DNA of 64,000 nt from Halicephalobus mephisto (lineage: Eukaryota; Nematoda; Chromadorea; Rhabditida; Panagrolaimidae): positions 1 to 64,000 of the forward strand of contig SWDT01000111.1 of assembly GCA_009193035.1 (NCBI GenBank). The letters are read 5' to 3'. Below the pieces are notes generated by a model. The model saw nothing but the letters and a program-made list of their open reading frames with translations, searched no databases and was not told the DNA's origin. Made by a program: the position numbers and the translations under genes. Shown piece by piece: positions 1 through 33,087 of this stretch (positions are counted from its first letter, which is position 1; every line of letters starts with the position of its first letter).

Positions 1-97
1 ATAAAGTTATGCAAAAAAGCACGTTAAATATAATGTATCGATATATGAAGCTCAATTTATCTATCGATAAATTAATTTTTTTATGTAGATTATTCTC

Positions 98-246
98 CAC
101 AAAAAAATGTAACTTTGGGTTTTGTAAGAATTGCGAAATGCGACACAATCCACATTTTTATGAATATTTGACATTTGTGACGAAAATTAAAACTTAATAA
201 TGATCATTTCCATTTGTTACTGTACTAAACGTTACTTTTTTTGTAT
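98..246 (-). mobile_element. MITE copy 1 (family with CACAAAAAAGTAAC ends)
   Basis: Non-coding element of about 150 bp with inverted ends: CACAAAAAAATGTAACTTT on the left and GTTACTTTTTTTGTAT on the right. Its reverse complement matches the two elements near 42 kb, sharing an internal block with TTCGTCACAAATGTCAAATAT. It carries no coding capacity, so it would need a transposase elsewhere. The superfamily is not recognised. Confidence 0.7.
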
Positions 247-281
247 AAGAATTAGAATATATCGTCAATCTGTAGTAAGAA

Positions 282-378
282 GAACATTTCGCCAAAGCTA
301 TGGCAAAAAGAACATTTTGCCAAAGCTATGGCAAAAAGAACATTTTGTCAAATCTATGGCAAGAGGAACATTTCGCCC
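282..378. repeat. 28-bp tandem repeat
   Basis: Three full copies and a partial copy of a 28-bp unit containing CCAAAGCTATGGC, itself a near-palindrome (GCCAAAGCTATGGC). The array lies between MITE copies 1 and 2. Confidence 0.75.
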
Positions 379-410
379 ATCATTAGGAAAAAACGTTTCG
401 TCAATGCTTC

Positions 411-556
411 ACACAAAAAGTGTAACTTTGGGTTTTGTAAGAATTGTGAAATGCGACATAATCCATATTTTTATAAATATTTGACATTTGTGACGAAAAT
501 TACAACTTAATGACGATTCATATTTGTTATCGAATCAAAAGTTACGCTTTTTTGTA
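411..556 (-). mobile_element. MITE copy 2 (same family)
   Basis: Ends are ACACAAAAAGTGTAACTTT and GTTACGCTTTTTTGTA. The interior aligns with copy 1 (98-246) and, inverted, with the copies at 41949 and 42165. No coding capacity. Confidence 0.7.
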
Positions 557-1065
557 AAAAAATTCCGATTCACCAATTATTTTTTTATTTATCCATTCCC
601 GACTCTTTATACTGTATAATTAAAGATCTAAGTTTGTATTTCCATTTTCAAAAATTAAATTTGTAATTAAAATTTTAAAAATAATTTTATTCATTTTTAA
701 TATTTTTAAAAAATTACAAAAATTGAAATTTCGTGATACTGTCGAATTCAGAAAAATTCGATTAAAAAAAAGATTACTTTTCAAATTTTTTTAATCCGTC
801 ACGGGTTTGGACGTGACTTAAGTTTTTTCAAAAATTCAATCGACGAAGTAGTTGCTCACAATAGGTTTATCTTACAATAAGCAAGTTTCTAATAATAATA
901 AAAAACAACTTTAATCATAAAACGCTTTTTTCGGATCTAGATCCATTGTTGGACGAAGTTCTGTTGTTGTTCGAAAATAAGTGAACTTTGTGATTTTCAA
1001 GAACTCCATGATGAGACTTGAATTTGTTTCACTTTTTGTTATTTTTGGCGGGAGTTTTCAGTTTT
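557..1065. other. AT-rich spacer, nothing recognised
   Basis: No open frame, RNA gene or clear repeat is visible. The right part leads into the tandem array that follows. Confidence 0.5.
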
Positions 1066-1570
1066 GCTTAAAAGAAATTGAACTTTTTAAAATTATTAGC
1101 GAATTCATGGCGAAAGTAAAATTTACTTAATTTATTATTTTTAATATCAAAAAACTCCTTTTTGGCTTAAAAGAAAACAAACTTCAAAATTATTATCGAA
1201 TTCGTAATGAAAGTTAAATTTGATTTATTATTTTTAACATCAAAAAACTCCTTTTTGGCTTAAAAGAAATTGAACTTTTTAAAATTATTAGCGAATTCAT
1301 GGCGAAAGTTAAATTTACTTAATTTATTATTTTTAATATCAAAAAACTTTTTTTGCTTAAAAGAAAACAAACTTCAAAATTATTATCGAATTCTTGACGA
1401 AAGTTAAACTTACTTAATTTATTATTTTTAATATCAAAAAACTTTTTTTTTGCTTAAAAGAAAACAAACTTTTTAAAATTATTATCGAATTCGTTGCAAG
1501 AGTTGTTCTTGTTAAAAAAACTCCTTTTTCGCTTAAAAATAAACGAAAATTCAAAATCATCAGTAAATTT
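1066..1570. repeat. Tandem array, about 95-bp unit
   Basis: About five units start with GCTTAAAAGAAA and carry AAAATTATTAGCGAATTC and ATATCAAAAAACTCCTTTTT. Successive units alternate between two variants (AAATTGAAC and AAACAAAC), so the array probably grew as a dimer of about 190 bp. Confidence 0.7.
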
Positions 1571-1727
1571 ATTTTAAAAATTGTTTTTTTTCAAATTTTT
1601 ATTCTTAGCAAGAAATTTTAAAATCATTAACGAATTTCGGGAAAAAAGTTGATTTTATTTTCCATAATATCATCCTTCAATTTTCACATGGATATTTAAT
1701 AATTTTTGAAAAAAAATCTTAATTTTG

Positions 1728-1932
1728 CTTTTATAAATCGTAAAAAATTTAAATTTTTATTATTTTACTTTTATTAATTGTAAAAAATTTAAATTTTTTA
1801 TTATTTTGTTTTTATAAATTGTAAAAAATCTTAATTTTTTATTATTTTGTTTTTATAAATTCTAAAAAATTCTTTAATTTTTTATTATTTTGCTTTTATA
1901 AATCGTAAAAAATTTTAATTTTTTATTATTTA
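1728..1932. repeat. Tandem array, about 42-bp unit
   Basis: About five copies of TTTTATAAATCGTAAAAAAT followed by a TTATTATTTTG run. The array abuts the splice donor of the epimerase exon, so it lies in that gene's intron. Confidence 0.7.
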
Positions 1933-1943
1933 AAAAAACTTAC

Positions 1944-2126
1944 TTGTTTAAATACCTCAGTAAATCCGAGGAGAGATTTCCATTCTTCGAAGTTGTAACT
2001 TTCGACGAAAAATCCACGATCATCGGGAAAAGCCTTAGGTCGGATTATCTTCAGACTAGGAATTTCTTCAATCGACTCTATTTCTGGTTTGATTCTTTTA
2101 AAAACGATCGGATAATTTTTTTCCAT
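1944..2126 (-). CDS. dTDP-4-dehydrorhamnose 3,5-epimerase-like protein, first exon (partial)
   Basis: RmlC-type epimerases convert dTDP-4-keto-6-deoxyglucose to the L-rhamno form; nematodes use this pathway to make dTDP-rhamnose, needed for cuticle and embryo. The exon encodes 61 residues from ATG at 2126. The segment IPSLKIIRPKAFPDDRGFF matches the conserved RmlC N-terminus (lead strand, then the D-x-RGFF-x-E motif), and the exon ends in EVFKQ, just where bacterial proteins continue with DN-x-S and LRGLHYQ. It stops at a strong donor (CAA then GTAAGT at 1943-1938, phase 0). No LRGLH-type sequence appears on the minus strand between 1 and 1900, so the rest lies beyond the left edge or has been lost. 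Family call is good; gene integrity cannot be judged. Confidence 0.7.
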
Positions 2127-2744
2127 TTTTTCGAACAAGTAAAATCAATAAAAATAAAAATAAGAAAAATGAAAAAACTATTTTCTCAAATTTTTCGTCC
2201 TTGACCTTTTCTCGAGATTTATCTGATCAAGATGAGAGAAAATTATTTTTATCTTAAAGATTAAAAAATGCAATTTTTGTGAATTTACTAAATCAGGATA
2301 CAAATTCGGCTGTTCAAGAGATCTCTCGAGATCCGTGTTACTCGACTAGTTTGAAAGGAATTTAAACATTGTCTAGTGGCCACGAACAAGATCATACATC
2401 TTTGTAAAAAAATATATAAAAACTATTTAAAAATATTTTCAAAAATATAAAAAATATTTTCAAAAATATAAAAATATATAAAAGTATTTTCGAAAATATA
2501 TAAAAACTATTTAAAAATATTTTTAATAATATTTAAAAATACATAAAAACTTAAAAAATATTTAGAAATAAATAAAAAATGTTTAAAAAGATTTGTTAAA
2601 TGCTGTATATTGTATTTTTACTCTTTACAGTAATATTATGCAACATTTCTTGGAAATTTCGGAACTTAAAAAGAAATTTATTTATACAACTTTCTGTATT
2701 TTTAAAAGTCTTCTAAAAATTTATTTTTGGATTTTCGAAGTTTA
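2127..2744. other. Upstream region of epimerase gene; AT-rich
   Basis: Includes a short local repeat at about 2405-2570 built from AAATATATAAAAACTATTT. No promoter element stands out from the AT background. Confidence 0.4.
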
Positions 2745-3400
2745 AAAAAATTATATATTTTAATTTTGGTATTTAGAATAATAATTTCAAAATTTCTTGA
2801 AAGTTTAAAATTAAAAAAAATTTATTTGTGAATTTTCGAAATTTAAGAAATTTTAAAAATATATAAAATATTTTTTTTTAATTATATTTTAATTTTGATT
2901 TTTACAGTAATAATTTCAAAATTTCTTGAAAGTTTAAAATTTAAAAAAAATTTATTTGTGAATTTTCGAAATTTAAGAAATTCCAAAAATATAAAAAATA
3001 TTTTTTTTAAAATTATATTTTAATTTTGATTTTTAGAGTAATAATTTCAAAATTTTTTAAAAGTTTAAAATTTAAAAAAATTTATTTGTGAATTTTCGAA
3101 ATTTAAGAAATTCCAAAAATATAAAAAATATTTTTTTTAAAATTATATTTTAATTTTGATTTTTAGAGTAATAATTTCAAAATTTTTTAAAAGTTTGAAA
3201 TTAAAAAAAATTTATTTGTCAATTTTCGAAATTTAAGAAATTCCAAAAATATAAAAAATATATTTTTTTAAAATTATATTTTAATTTTGGCTTTACAGTA
3301 ATAATTTCAAAATTTCTTGAAAGTTTAAAATTTAAAAAAAATTTATTTGTGAATTTTCGAAATTTAAGAAATTCCAAAAATTTGTTTCGGAACAATTTTC
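2745..3400. repeat. Tandem array, about 130-bp unit
   Basis: Five units share AATAATTTCAAAATTTCTTG, TTTATTTGTGAATTTTCG and a TATATTTTAATTTTGATTTT block, with increasing divergence at the edges. Confidence 0.75.
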
Positions 3401-3515
3401 ACTTTGAATTTTATATGGAACATTGCTGCTTTTCATAATAATGATTTTGATCAAAAATAGAAATTCAATCTATTTTTCGAGAGACGAGACTCAATAAATT
3501 TTGACCTTTTTCAAA

Positions 3516-3623
3516 ATGAAGAACAACGAGAAATTAAAGCTTCTTCGATTGCATCAAAGTCCGAAAATGGATCAACTTGGACAAGCCGCGATTCATCCAA
3601 TTTTTTCCGTCGGAAGAATCAAG
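3516..3623 (+). CDS. Possible first coding exon, unknown product
   Basis: ATG at 3516 opens 36 codons in unbiased codons (short peptide landmark: HQSPKMDQLGQAAIHPIF) ending at a weak donor (AAG then GTTTAT). The reverse strand of the same stretch also reads like protein (VDPFSDFDAIEEALI) but has an upstream stop and no acceptor. This is a coding-like island in AT-rich DNA; strand and product are uncertain. Confidence 0.25.
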
Positions 3624-3734
3624 GTTTATCTTGTTCCTTTTCTTTCAATTTTTCTTCAAATTCAAAAAAAACATCAGATTATTCCAAAAAAGTATAAATA
3701 TTTATAACAAAACTCCGGAAGAATCATTTTTGTA

Positions 3735-4155
3735 AAATTTTGAGACTTTCCAGTCAAGACCGAAAATTAAAAATTTTTATTAAAGAAATAAAAATATTCA
3801 AAAATGGTCTTGAGGCGATTTTTTGAGACTTTCCAGTCAAGACAGAAAATTGAAAATTTTTATTAAAGGAAAAATAAAAATGTCTAGAGATCGAAAATTG
3901 AAAATTTTTATTAAAGAAATAAAAATATTCAAAAATGGTCTTGAACTGATTTTTTGAGACTTTCCAGTCAAGACCGAAAATTAAAAATTTTTATTAAAGG
4001 AAAAATAAAAATACTTAAAAATAGTCTCGACGCGATTTTTTTGAAACTTTCTAGTTAAGACCGAAAATTAAAAATTTTTATTAAAGGAAAAATAAAAATA
4101 TTCAAAAATGGTCTTGAAGTGATTTTTTGAGACTTTCCAGTCAAGACCGAAAATT
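3735..4155. repeat. Tandem array with GACTTTCCAGTCAAGAC
   Basis: About five diverged units of 80-95 bp with TTTTTGAGACTTTCCAGTCA, CGAAAATTAAAAATTTTTAT and AAATATTCAAAAATGGTCTT. GTCTT/AAGAC pairs inside each unit can fold back on themselves. Confidence 0.7.
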
Positions 4156-4394
4156 AAAAAATTGTTTTTTAATCTCTTAAAAATATTTGATTCTAAAAAA
4201 TCCTAAAACAAATTTTGGTGATCTATGATTTTTTCAAATACCGTAATTGGTACTTTTTTAAAAATCGAATTTTTGATTTTTATTTTTTTGCAAAATTAGT
4301 CGAAATACGTAAAATCACTCGAATAATTTGAAAGAATTTCGAGAGATTTCTCGACTCGAGTGCCTGAGGCATGGGCAGTCGTTTTTCCGCACGT

Positions 4395-4679
4395 CTAGAT
4401 TCGTGTTTTTTGAACAATCGGTCCCGATGCTTGTTCGACATTTGTTTTTCCTTTTTCGTTACTGTCGAATGGATTTTTCAAAGCTCCCGAAAGTCCTTCA
4501 ATTTTGTCTTTATTTCGAGGATCCGATTCAGCTGTTCCATTTTTAGACCTGATGAGGAGTCCCCTGAGGGTATCCTGTTACTTAAATTGTGCTTGTAGAA
4601 AGTCATTCAAGAGATATCCAATATTCTTGATTTCTTCCAGATTGCTCTTTGACAGGTCACCAATTCTTAATGTAAAATT
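4395..4679 (-). CDS. Coding-like terminal exons of an unknown gene, with a 33-nt intron
   Basis: On the minus strand an acceptor (TTCTTAG) opens a frame at 4679 with the landmark SNLEEIKNIGYLLNDFLQAQ. It reaches a donor (GTAACA at 4581) in phase 2 and resumes after CATCAG at 4548 in the matching phase (landmarks ESDPRNKDKIEGLSGAL and NPFDSNEKGK), ending at TAG 4397-4395: 83 residues in all. Without the 33-nt intron the frame hits TAA at once. The NPF tripeptide is the EH-domain ligand seen in endocytic proteins, but one copy proves nothing. No family recognised. Upstream exons may be the coding-like blocks at 5760-6140 and 6860-7015, but phases were not resolved. Confidence 0.4.
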
Positions 4680-4717
4680 CTAAGAATAAAATTCGTAGTA
4701 AGAAATTTTAAAGAAAT

Positions 4718-5740
4718 CAAACTTTGACGTTCTGTTCCTTTTTAAAAAAATTAGATTTTTGGCGTTCTGTTCCTTTTAAAAAAAATCAAACTTTGGCGTT
4801 CTGTTCCTTTTTAAAAAATTAGATTTTTGGCTTTCTGTTCTTTTAAAAGAAATCAGATTTTTGGTGTTCTGTTCCTTTTAAAAGACATCAAACTTTGGCG
4901 TTCTGTTCCTTTTTAAAAAATTAGATTTTTGGCTTTCTGTTCTTTTTAAAGAAATCAAACTTTGGCGTTCTGTTACTTCTTTAAAGAAATAACTTTTCGA
5001 TGTTGTGTCCAGTTACGAAAAAAGACTTTTTGATGTTTTGTTCATTTTTAAGCAAACTTTGTTTTTTTGAAATGTAATTTTTTCGGTTATGTCCACTTGT
5101 GAGAAAAATTTTTTGACTTTTTGTTCACGTGTGAAAAAGTGTTATTTTACGTTCTATTCATTGTTTAAAAATTGAGTTTTTGGTCTTATATTCACTCTTC
5201 AAAAGTCAAATTCTTGAATATTATGATCTTCGTCGAAAAAAAACTTTTTAGTCTTGTATGTATTTAAAAAAGTAACTTTTTAAAGATAGTGTGGATTTTC
5301 GAAAAAGTAGTTTTTTTAGATAGTGTTTGCTTTAAAAAAACAACTTTATTGGAATTCTATTATTTTTAAAAATAATAATTTTTTAACATTCTGTTTAATT
5401 ATAAAAAAGTAATTTTTTAGATATTGTATACTTTTGAAAAAAAACAGCTTTATTAACATTTTGTTCTTTTTTAAAAAAAAAATTTTTGGCATTCTGTCCA
5501 ATCATAAAAAAATACTTTTTTAGATATTGTATACTTCTGAAAAAAACAACTTTATTAGCATTCTGGTTTTTTTAAAAAAGTAATTTTTTAACATTCTGTT
5601 TAATTATAAAAAAATACTTTTTTAGATATTGTCTACTTCTGAAAACAAATTTTATTGGTGTTTTATTTTTTAAAAATAATTTTTGACATTCTGTACAATT
5701 ACAAAAGACTTTTTCGGTATTGTATTCTTTTTTAAAAATA
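4718..5740. repeat. Degenerate tandem arrays (about 38/78 bp, then about 75-80 bp)
   Basis: The left half repeats CTTTGGCGTTCTGTTCCTTTT and AAAAATTAGATTTTTGGC in alternation. The right half (about 5280-5740) repeats TTTAGATATTGTATACTT and AACTTTATTAACATTCTG. The two halves share the TTCTGTT core and look like diverged members of one family. Confidence 0.65.
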
Positions 5741-5759
5741 ATTTAACTTTTTGAATTTC

Positions 5760-6140
5760 TTATAAAAACTTAAAATTCCCAATTTTTTCCCTGACTTCTT
5801 TATCGAAAATGATCGAAAAATTTAAGTTTGTTGATTTCACTTTTCTCATTTCGTTCATTTTCATTTTCAATAATCCTCTTGTCATCGATACGCGATCATC
5901 TTGTTGACCGTTCATGTCCGACATGTTTTTGCCTCGAGCTAAGACGATTTGTCCGATTTCCAAAGCACGTATGCCATTGCGCAATTTTCTCTCGGACTGT
6001 TCCTTTTTCGAGTGGATTTGCACAAAAGTGGTGAAACGGAGAAGGGTCCTTGAGAAGAGGAACAGTTTGGATCACTTTCTTCTCTCATCGTGATTCCTCT
6101 TCTAAGATTTGAGGCGGAATCTCGAGATAAGTGGGGTCTC
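5760..6140 (-). CDS. Coding-like segment, unknown product
   Basis: A GC-richer island with long open stretches on the minus strand. One frame runs 87 codons without a stop (landmarks GIRALEIGQIVLARGKNM and KEVREKIGNF). A second frame reads plausibly (PPQILEEESR, KGTVREKIAQWHTCFGNR) but carries three TGA codons, each directly after an Arg codon. I cannot choose between a real exon in the first frame and a decayed one in the second. Confidence 0.25.
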
Positions 6141-6195
6141 ATCGAGAAAACAGATACGTAATGTCCTGGATGTAGTTAGTTTTGGAGATCTGTGG

Positions 6196-6510
6196 CTTGG
6201 CGTTGTGAGAGTTGAATGCCAAAAAAGGCGATTTTTATGGTTGATGAAAATCTAAAAAGTTTTAAATACTGTAATTTTAGAATTATAAATCTGGTGTTAT
6301 GTGAGTTGAATGCCAAAAATGACGATTTTTAGGTGATTTTTATAGTTGATGAAAATCTAAAAAGTTTTAAATACTGTAATTTTAAAATTATAAATCTGGT
6401 GTTATGTGAGTTAAATGCCAAAAAAGGCGATTTTTAGGTGATTTTTATGGTTAATGAAAATCTAAAAATTCTTAAATACTGTAATTTTAAAACTATAAAT
6501 CTGACGTTAT
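6196..6510. repeat. Tandem array, about 110-bp unit
   Basis: Nearly three units with GTGAGTTGAATGCCAAAAA, GGTTGATGAAAATCTAAAAA and AAATACTGTAATTTTA. Confidence 0.75.
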
Positions 6511-6859
6511 GTTAATTGGATACCGAAAATTGATATTTCGTGATTTTACGAGGATCTACGTGACTGGCAGTTATTCATAAATAATCTAGATACTGTAATT
6601 TTAAAATTACTTAAATTTTTTTGATTTTTTATAAATCAGAAATTTAAAAAAAAATTATTTTCTTAAAGCTTTTTTGAAATTATTTTTTTTTAATTTTTTT
6701 GAAATTACATTTTTTTAATTTTTTTGAAATTACCTTTTTTTAAATTTTTTTAAATTTTTTGAAAATCGATATTTTCAATTTTAGAAAGTTTTGTCCCAAT
6801 ACCCTGAGGCATAGGTTAGCCTATTCAATTACCCTAAATCTCCCCAAATCAGAGAACTA

Positions 6860-7015
6860 AGCCGAGATTTTCCTTTGTTTTCTTGTCCCTTGCCCTGTTG
6901 ACCGCTGGCTTTCGATAGCCTCGGAGCCACTTGAGATTGCGCTCTGACGTTCACGTCCCTCGACCGATCGAGATTTGTCAAAGCTCAATCCCTTTATGGT
7001 GTTGCTCAAATTTTG
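6860..7015 (-). CDS. Coding-like exon, low-complexity Ser/Arg/Gly-rich product
   Basis: Minus-strand open stretch of 52 codons (landmarks LSNTIKGLSFDKSRSVEG and SSGSEAIESQRSTGQG) ending at a TAG at 6859-6857 with no good donor before it. Composition suggests a disordered protein segment. It may belong with the minus-strand blocks at 4395-4679 and 5760-6140. A possible first exon is marked by a TATAAAA (8935-8929) and a strong donor (CAG then GTAAGT, 8887/8886), but that is speculative. Confidence 0.25.
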
Positions 7016-7084
7016 CTTTCAACCAAAAACGAAGAAAATAAAATAAGCTTTTGTCGTAAAATTGTATCTTTTCTGAAATCTTAA

Positions 7085-7310
7085 TCGATTAAAAATTTTT
7101 TATAAAAAAATTAAATTTTTAAATTTTATAAAAAATTAAAATTTTTAGAATTTTATAAAAAATTAAATTTTTAGAATTATATAAAAAAAATAAATTTTCA
7201 GAATTTCATGAAAAATTAAAATTTTTAAATTTTTATAAAAATTAAATTTTTAGAATTTTATAAAAAAAAATAAATTTTTAAATTTTTATAAAAATTAAAT
7301 TTTTTTTTGT
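7085..7310. repeat. Short AT tandem repeat
   Basis: About seven degenerate copies of AATTTTTAGAATTTTATAAAAA. Confidence 0.55.
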
Positions 7311-7595
7311 TCTTGACCGGTCAAGCATGTTCAAGGACCCTAAGGCAGTTTTGATCGGAAAGGTCCTTGAAGCTTCAAGTTCTTATTTCTGCGAAAACTT
7401 GTTTTGTATTCAAGCATCACCTCTGGATACAATTACCTTTCGAAATTTTTTCTATTATTATTTCGTCATAGGTCTTTGTTATTTTTACTATATCCCTATG
7501 TATAAACAAAATAATTCCTTTTTTGAACATCTACCGTATCTTAATAAAGTAAAAAATGTCATACTTCCGTGCCGAGGTCTGTAAAGTAGTCGACA
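7311..7595. other. Spacer with one unassigned 85-codon open frame
   Basis: A plus-strand frame at 7327-7584 begins FKDPKAVLIGKVLEAS and turns into an aromatic-rich stretch. It has no splice or promoter support, so I treat it as non-coding. Confidence 0.3.
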
Positions 7596-7930
7596 TCAAA
7601 GTCAAATCCGCAGATTGCCCGCAATATTTAAGAAAATAACTTAATATCAAAATTAAAATCAAACCCGCAGATTGCCCGCAACGTTTTGGCAACTTGATCA
7701 ATATTAAAATTAAAATCAAATCCGCAGATTGCCCGCCACGTTTAAGAAAATAATTTAATATTAAAGTTAAAATCTAACCCGCAGATCGCTCGCAACGTTT
7801 AAGAAAATAATTTAATATTAAAATTAAAATCAAATCCGCAGATCACCCGCAACGTTTAAGAAAATAATTTAATATTAAAGTTAAAATCTAACCCGGAGAT
7901 TGCCCGCAACGTTTTGGCAACTTGGTCAAA
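7596..7930. repeat. Tandem array, about 60-bp unit
   Basis: Five to six units with AAATCCGCAGATTGCCCGCAA and AAGAAAATAATTTAATATTA. Two units carry GTTTTGGCAACTTG in place of the AAGAAAATA block. The GC-rich core is unusual for the surroundings. Confidence 0.8.
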
Positions 7931-9337
7931 ATCAAATTGAATTTCCGCACAATTGGGTAAATCAGCCTAATGTTGCAAGCAAACTGCAGATTTTGATTTC
8001 AACTTTGACGTTGATCTCTTTATTCATTTCGGCATAAATATGTCGACATTAAAATAAAAATTAAATCTATTTTGGCCGCAATATTTGAAACAAATCGATT
8101 TTCTTAATTTTTGCACTAAAATAAAATTTAATTTCGATGTCGACTTTTTTACAGAATTCAGAATTGGAACTTTTTTGAATTTTATGAATAATATTGAAAT
8201 TTCACAAAAATGAAAAGTTTTAAATTTTCGATTTTAATTTAAAAGTTTTAAAAATTTTTCATAATCTTTTTACAAATTTCGTTTTTTCAGTAACATAATG
8301 TAGAATTTTATAGAATTATATAAATATTAAATTTTTTAAATTTTCGATCTTAATTTTCAAAATTTCCAAATTTCATATATTTTTACTTTTTTTATTACAG
8401 TATGATTTTGAATTTTAAAAAAAATTAGTTTTTATACAATTTTTCAATTTTCGGTCTCAATTGGAAAATTTTGGAAATTTTTATTAAAATAATTTTTTCT
8501 TCGAATTTTGTATATTTTTACTTTTTTATTACAGTATGATTTTGAATTTAAAAAACTAAATTTTTTAATTTTCGGTCTTAACTAGAAAAATGTCGAAATT
8601 TTTCTCAAGATATTTTTTTACAATTTTTTGTTTTTTTAAGTTTGATTTTGTTCAACTTTTTCGGAGATTTTAGTAAACCTTTGTTCTTCCATCATACCGT
8701 AATCCCCACAGATCAGTCTTTAAGCATAGAATTTTCCGAACCTGTCTCAATTAAGACTTATCCGGCTTAACCATTGTAAACCCATTTTTCATCAAGTAGA
8801 GTAATCCTCAAGTGGAAAACTGCGGACTCCATGATTTCGAGATTTAAGAACCCCAAAGTTGAAAATGACTCAGAGTAGGTACTTACCTGACAAGTGACCT
8901 CGGGAGATTCAAAATTATTTTTTTACGATTTTATAGAAAATGTTGGTTCAGTCAGAAATCACCGAGCTTTGTTAAACGGCAGTTTGTAGTCAGTCTTGAA
9001 AAAGTTCGAAAATTAGGTTATCTTGACACGAATTAATAAATTTCTTTAACTTTTTATAAAAATAATTTTAAATAAAATTAAGAATTTTTAACTTTTTATA
9101 AAAATAATTTTAAATAAATAAAATTAAGAATTTTTAACTTTTTTAGAAAAATTATTTTTAATAAAATTAATTTATTTAATTTTTACAAAACTTATTTTTA
9201 ATAAAATTAATTCATTTTATTTTTATGAAAATAATTTTTAATAAAATTAGAAATTTTAAATTTTTAAAATTTTTCATCGAGGAAATTTAAAAAAATTTTT
9301 ATTTTTATTTTTATTTCCTGAAAAAACTGATATTTGA
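7931..9337. other. AT-rich intergenic region
   Basis: Holds short duplications of TTTTTACTTTTTTATTACAG (about 8380 and 8515) and a local repeat at 9045-9250 (TAAAAATAATTTTAAATAAA). The block 8690-9010 has higher complexity and a minus-strand TATAAAA plus donor (8935-8881), but no open frame I can defend. Confidence 0.4.
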
Positions 9338-9535
9338 CAGTTTGGACACTTGGAATTATCTCTATCGCGTTCGAGTCTGGATTTATCCGAAATCCGTCCT
9401 TAAAAAAAATTTTTTTCAATTAATTTTTAAATTTCAGCGAAAGTGGTTCCGCAGGAAAGAAGTTTTTGACTTTTCTCAGTTCATTTCCTCAGGCTCGAAA
9501 GAGCATCTAGTTGCTGATATTAATAGAATTAAATA
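9338..9535 (+). CDS. Possible terminal exons of an unknown gene
   Basis: After an acceptor (TTTGACAG) a frame reads DTWNYLYRVRVWIYPKS, meets a 42-nt candidate intron (9396-9437, ending TTTCAG) that is a multiple of three and has no stop, and continues RKWFRRKEVFDFSQF to TAA at 9533-9535, followed at once by overlapping AATAAA. The stop is only 24 bp before the ATG of the giant EB gene, too close for a normal gene end, so this may instead be 5' sequence of that gene or a chance frame. No family recognised. Confidence 0.25.
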
Positions 9536-9558
9536 AATAAATAAATCCAAAAATCCAA

Positions 9559-32201
<22,643 letters not shown>

Positions 32202-32242
32202 AGAGCTATCCAGAGATTAACTACTTAAGTTATTCAGTATGA

Positions 32243-32248
32243 AATAAA
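32243..32248 (+). terminator. PolyA signal of the long EB-gene form
   Basis: AATAAA 42 bp after the stop codon, followed by more AATAAA copies. Confidence 0.6.
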
Positions 32249-32454
32249 AATAAAGATCGTTAAAATTATAATAAAAATAAATAAAAATAAAGCTGAAGGA
32301 TCTGTTCTATCCTGATAGCGGATAAACGAGATTTCCAAGTATTAAGCAATTTCCTCATTTTACAAGTTATCCAACAAATTGCTAAATTTGCTTTATATTA
32401 GTACCACATATGAAATTAGATGAAATTCGAAACCATTAGACAAGGAAATTCAGT

Positions 32455-32829
32455 TTAACGAGTTAGTATAGGAGGAAAGCGTCTTCCTCCGAAAGGTGGA
32501 GGAGGACGTTGTCCGTCACGTGGTGGTGGGGGACGATCTCCATCAGGTGGTGGTGGGGGGCGATCTCCGTCAGGGGGTGGGGGACGGTCTCCATCGGGTG
32601 GTGGGGGACGACTTCCATCAGGTGGTGGTGGGGGACGAGTTCCATCATCACATGGAGGACCATCTCCATTAGGTGGAGGAGGACGAGTTCCATCAGGAGG
32701 TGGTGGAGGACGACTTCCATCAGGTGGTGGTGGAGGGCGAGTTCCATCAGGAGGTGGGAGTTCAGTATTCTCGAATTGAGCATAGGCCACAGCCACAAAC
32801 AAGACCAGTCCAATGATGATCAACTTCAT
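32455..32829 (-). CDS. Small secreted proline-rich repeat protein
   Basis: Single exon, 124 residues from ATG at 32829. The signal peptide KLIIIGLVLFVAVAYAQ is followed by FENTELPPP and then about ten tandem units of the form PPPPDG-D/S/T-R, ending in GGRRFPPILTR. One Cys breaks the array. Extensible Pro-rich arrays with Asp-Gly and Arg are typical of structural or glandular secretions; no enzyme domain. It converges on the EB gene (254 bp between stops). A TATA box lies about 50 bp upstream. Function is not known; the fixed unit points to a matrix or gland product. Confidence 0.85.
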   Translation of the reverse strand: MKLIIIGLVLFVAVAYAQFENTELPPPDGTRPPPPPDGSRPPPPPDGTRPPPPNGDGPPCDDGTRPPPPPDGSRPPPPDGDRPPPPDGDRPPPPPDGDRPPPPRDGQRPPPPFGGRRFPPILTR

Positions 32830-32880
32830 CTTTGAGAACAAATTTGTTCAAGTCACATCTTCCTCAATTTCAATTTCGCT

Positions 32881-32886
32881 TTTATA
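32881..32886 (-). promoter_or_regulatory. TATA box of the proline-rich gene
   Basis: CTATAAAAGC on the minus strand about 50 bp before the ATG, a near-consensus TATA in good position for a short 5' UTR. Confidence 0.65.
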
Positions 32887-33087
32887 GTTTTTGAATCAAT
32901 TTTCTTTCTATTGTTCAAATGTGAGAAAACCTTCAAAAATTTAACAAATTGCTCTTCCTGTTTGATCAGCCTCATCCGCCTTCGAAAATCAAATAATAAT
33001 CTGTTTTATTTCAGAAAAAAATTATTTATTTACTGGCGTTAAGTATGTCTTATGATCCTGAACAATGATGTTTCAACCTTTAAATTT

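Noticed and set aside
32509..32835. Trp/Gly/Ser-rich open frame opposite the proline-rich gene
   Set aside because: Reverse-strand shadow of a GC-rich repeat array; no signal peptide, start context or splice support.
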